A stretch of 64,000 bases of DNA. Origin: JAUVPB01 sp965223695. GTDB lineage: Bacteria; Actinomycetota; Thermoleophilia; Gaiellales; Gaiellaceae. Numbering within the stretch: position 1 is the stretch's first letter; every line of letters starts with the position of its first letter. A program made the position numbers and the translations under genes. A model generated the notes under the pieces. That model saw nothing but the letters and a program-made list of their open reading frames with translations. It was not told the DNA's origin and did no database searches. Positions 61,639 through 64,000 of the stretch are shown here, one piece after another. The stretch covers positions 186,001-250,000 of the forward strand of contig CBDCXJ010000024.1 in the NCBI GenBank assembly GCA_965223695.1, given 5' to 3'.

Positions 61639-61736
61639 GTGTTGACCTCCTCTAGTGATTCGCGCTCAGTCCTCTGGCGCTCGGCGCATCATGCCAGGTT
61701 CACTCCCCGCTGGCGAGTTTCGCTTGCAGGGTGCTT

Positions 61737-62321
61737 TCAACTAGCCGGCGGAGGCTCTGGGGAAGCGCCCGCGGCCGCCAGAGCGCCCTTCGCGACGGCG
61801 ATTGCATTGACACCGCGCGCCAGTCGGCGCAAACCGCGATCGACGATGTCGCGGTCGCCGGTATCGAGCCCGTCGACCAGATCGACCCGCGCCCGCTCGA
61901 ACCGCGCGCAGGCACGCACCAGCTCTGACGCGGGTCCCTCGAGACGGGTCGGTGGCAGCGGTATCTCGCTCTCGAGCGCCTGGCAGCGCGGTCCGAGCGC
62001 GTCGAGCGAGGCAAGAACGCGGTCTCTCAGCATCGGTGCTCGCCCGTTGAACAGCCGGCGCAGATTGCGGCGATCGTCGAGCAGCTCGCCCACGGTGTTC
62101 GCCTCGTCGAGCGCCGTGTCAGCCCACCGATCAGCGACGATCGCCCACCGCTCGTCTTCGCTCTTGCCGATCGTCTCGATATCGATGACCTCGGCGGCGG
62201 TGGTCGGCGACGCTTCGCTCGGCTCGGTCGCGGGCGCGTCTGAGCCGCCGCATGCGCTCAGACCGACGGCGAGCGCGGCAGCCAGCCCAGTGAGCGCCAC
62301 GACGTGTGACCTGTCTGGCAC
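61737..62321 (-). CDS. Lipoprotein of unknown function
   Basis: This 194-residue protein starts at the GTG at 62321 with a signal peptide and lipobox LSAC. A short Thr/Ser/Glu linker follows, then a helical domain with SEDERWAIVADRWADTALDEANTVGELL and two conserved cysteines. No known domain is recognised. It is divergent from the transglycosylase gene with only nine bases between start codons, so each gene's ribosome-binding site lies inside the other's leader. Confidence 0.72.
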   Translation of the reverse strand: MPDRSHVVALTGLAAALAVGLSACGGSDAPATEPSEASPTTAAEVIDIETIGKSEDERWAIVADRWADTALDEANTVGELLDDRRNLRRLFNGRAPMLRDRVLASLDALGPRCQALESEIPLPPTRLEGPASELVRACARFERARVDLVDGLDTGDRDIVDRGLRRLARGVNAIAVAKGALAAAGASPEPPPAS

Positions 62322-62330
62322 CGTTCCAGG

Positions 62331-63842
62331 ATGACAGACGCTAGAATTCGGGCTCGCAGTTGGCCGGCCGCCGCGCGTGTCCACCTCGTCCGCGCTCGTG
62401 ACTGGGTGCGGAGCCGCTCTCGGCGCACCAAGCTCTGGACGCTCGCCGCCGTCGTGTTGCTCACCCTGGGGCTCGCGCTGTCGTTTCGCGGCGGCGCCGA
62501 CCAGGTCTCGCACGAGGAGGACCCACGCTTCGCGGAGCTCGTCGAGGCCTCGACGTTCGGCGCCAGCCACGTGCTCTACGCGAACCTGCCCGGTGGTGTT
62601 GTCGCCTCGGCTCGCCGGACGGCCCGCTTTCGTGCCCAGGTCGAGGACGCGGTGGCCGGCACCGACGTCGATCCCGATCTTCTCGAAGCCCTGATTCTGC
62701 TCGAGAGCGCCGGGCGGCCCGAGGTTGTGGTCGGGAACGATCCGAAGAACGCTGCCGGGCTCACCCAGATCCTCGCCGGTACGGCCACCGACTTCCTCGG
62801 CATGCGCGTCGACCTGACAGAGAGCCGCCGCCTGTTCGGCGAGATCGCCACCGCCCGACGGGCGGGCGACACGTTCGAGGAAGAGACGCTTCGCGTCGAG
62901 CGGCGCCTGGTCGACGATCGCTTCGATCCCCAGAAGGCGATCCAGGGGGCCGTTCGCTACCTGGTCAAGGCGCGCGCGATCCTCGCGCGAGATGACCTGG
63001 CGCTCGTCTCGTACCACATGGGTATCGGCAACGTCACCTTGGTGGTGCGCGCTTACACCGGCGAGGCCGAAGGCGAGGTCGGCGGGCTCGTGACCGACAA
63101 CGCGCTTTCCTACGCCCAGCTCTACTTCGACTCGGCTCCGGGTCGCAACGCGCAGGCCTGGCGCGTGCTCGACCGGCTCAGCGACGACTCCGCGAACTAC
63201 GTCTGGAAGCTCTACGCGGCCCGCGAGATCATGCGCCTCTACCGCGACGACCCGGAGGAGCTCGAGCGCCTTGCCGAGCTGCACGGCGCAAAGGCCTCGG
63301 CCGAGGAAGTACTCCATCCGTCCGCTGATACATCCACCTTCGAGACGCGCGCAGACGTGCTCAATGCCACCGAGGACGGCAAGCTCGAATCACTCCCGCG
63401 CGACCCCGATGCCACGCACTTTGGCGTGCACAAGCGCCTCGGCGAGCTCGCCCCGGCGTTCGACGCGCGGCGCCGTGACTACTCGGCGCTTCAACCCGAC
63501 GCGTTGTTCGTGCTCGCGTACATCGCGGCCGAGGTGTTCGACATCTCGGGCGAGACGGCCCCCCTGCGCGTCACGAGCGCGACCCGCGACCTCGAGTACC
63601 AGCGCCGTCTCGTGCGCCAGAACGAGCAGGCCACCCGGGGCTACTCGCTCCACACCACGGGTTACGCCTTCGACATCCTCAGAAAGTACGGCTCAGACGA
63701 GCAGGCGGCCGCGTTCCAGTTCGTGCTCGACCGACTCGAGATACTCGGCCTGATCGCCTGGGCCCGCGAACCCGAGGCCATCCACATCACGGTCGCTGAC
63801 GGCTCTCGCGATCGGATGCGCGACTTCGGCCTGACCGAGTAG
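62331..63842 (+). CDS. Membrane-anchored lytic transglycosylase with C-terminal peptidase-like domain
   Basis: This is a 503-residue protein with an N-terminal membrane anchor (residues about 34-52). The SLT domain has the catalytic Glu in LILLESAGRP, then AAGLTQIL and LVSYHMGIGN. The C-terminal 130 residues carry SATRDLEYQRRLV and SLHTTGYAFDIL, a VanY/DUF5715-like zinc peptidase signature with His and Asp, and a later IHITVADG. It should act on peptidoglycan glycan strands and possibly peptide stems at the cell surface. The exact start among ATG 62331 and later GTGs is uncertain. Confidence 0.86.
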   Translation: MTDARIRARSWPAAARVHLVRARDWVRSRSRRTKLWTLAAVVLLTLGLALSFRGGADQVSHEEDPRFAELVEASTFGASHVLYANLPGGVVASARRTARFRAQVEDAVAGTDVDPDLLEALILLESAGRPEVVVGNDPKNAAGLTQILAGTATDFLGMRVDLTESRRLFGEIATARRAGDTFEEETLRVERRLVDDRFDPQKAIQGAVRYLVKARAILARDDLALVSYHMGIGNVTLVVRAYTGEAEGEVGGLVTDNALSYAQLYFDSAPGRNAQAWRVLDRLSDDSANYVWKLYAAREIMRLYRDDPEELERLAELHGAKASAEEVLHPSADTSTFETRADVLNATEDGKLESLPRDPDATHFGVHKRLGELAPAFDARRRDYSALQPDALFVLAYIAAEVFDISGETAPLRVTSATRDLEYQRRLVRQNEQATRGYSLHTTGYAFDILRKYGSDEQAAAFQFVLDRLEILGLIAWAREPEAIHITVADGSRDRMRDFGLTE

Positions 63843-63893
63843 CGATCGGTTTCTGCTGGCCTGTCTACGGCGAAAAGCTCGTGTCTGCAGGTG

Positions 63894-63952
63894 GTGGGTG
63901 GGGACATCCCGGCACCGCCAAAGTACGGCGGCACCGGGCTATCCCCACCCAC
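63894..63952. terminator. Long compound hairpin after the transglycosylase gene
   Basis: GTGGGTGGGGA (63894-63904) pairs with TCCCCACCCAC (63942-63952). Further in, CCCGG pairs with CCGGG and CCGCC with GGCGG, around an AAAGTAC loop. It starts 52 bases after the gene's stop. There is no T-run, so it may be a factor-dependent terminator or a repeat unit rather than a standard terminator. No gene is seen from 63843 to the window end. Confidence 0.5.
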
Positions 63953-64000
63953 TCATACCGCCCCTGCCCCTTCGCCTATCCCTCCCGGTCGTCGCTCGCG

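Noticed and set aside
63662..63952. Minus-strand open frame over the terminal hairpin
   Set aside because: It begins inside the hairpin stem and continues as a shadow of the transglycosylase gene.

Overview
The window looks like a chromosome segment from a high-GC actinobacterium, probably an uncultured member of the Thermoleophilia (Gaiellales/Solirubrobacterales type). This rests on the strong G/C bias at third codon positions, frequent GTG and TTG starts, several luciferase-like flavin monooxygenases, Pro/Glu-rich lipoproteins, and family III CoA-transferases. It is an inference, since no rRNA or marker gene is present. No tRNA, rRNA, CRISPR array, insertion sequence or phage gene was seen, and no gap between genes exceeds about 250 bases.

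Layout. 0-1.3 kb (minus): the 5' part of a thiamine-diphosphate enzyme, coupled to an SDR. 1.5-8.9 kb (plus): a complete dipeptide/oligopeptide-type ABC importer (two permeases, two ATPases, a Tat-type lipoprotein receptor) with a flavin monooxygenase inserted. 8.95-10.6 kb (minus): a two-gene cassette whose second gene is a probable selenoprotein of the UGSC family, with an in-frame TGA followed by a bacterial SECIS-like hairpin. 10.6-18.9 kb: a monooxygenase, a tandem alpha/beta-hydrolase, four cupins, RraA-like and RidA-like proteins and a SAM methyltransferase. 18.9-31.7 kb: an old-yellow-enzyme/Fe-S flavoprotein, a second thiamine-diphosphate enzyme, three family III CoA-transferases, a MaoC-like hydratase, an isochorismatase-like hydrolase, panB and a decayed glyoxalase. 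31.8-42.9 kb: a cupredoxin lipoprotein, cyclase, amino-acid-oxidase-like flavoprotein, SMP-30-like protein, another monooxygenase, a fused molybdenum hydroxylase, a zinc alcohol dehydrogenase, a threonine aldolase-like enzyme and a cyclophilin lipoprotein. 43-52.8 kb: an MMPL transporter, two inverted RTX/FG-GAP paralogues flanking a LOG-like and a NUDIX gene, and a UvrD-type helicase. 52.8-64 kb: an AcuI-type reductase, two aminotransferases, two pyridoxamine-oxidase-fold proteins, an HpaI-type aldolase, a creatininase-family hydrolase, a ketopantoate-reductase-like protein, small membrane or lipoprotein genes, an amphipathic repeat protein and a lytic transglycosylase/peptidase.

Much of the segment reads as catabolic and accessory metabolism: uptake of small organic molecules, flavin-dependent oxidation, CoA activation by CoA-transferases, hydration, and aldol or decarboxylation steps. 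No single substrate can be named.

Eight genes carry one or two single-base frame interruptions that are repaired by one-base changes. Because these occur in otherwise well-conserved genes, assembly indels are as likely as true decay. The TGA in the UGSC gene is different: both sides stay in one frame, the flanking motif is the family's Sec motif, and a well-placed hairpin follows.
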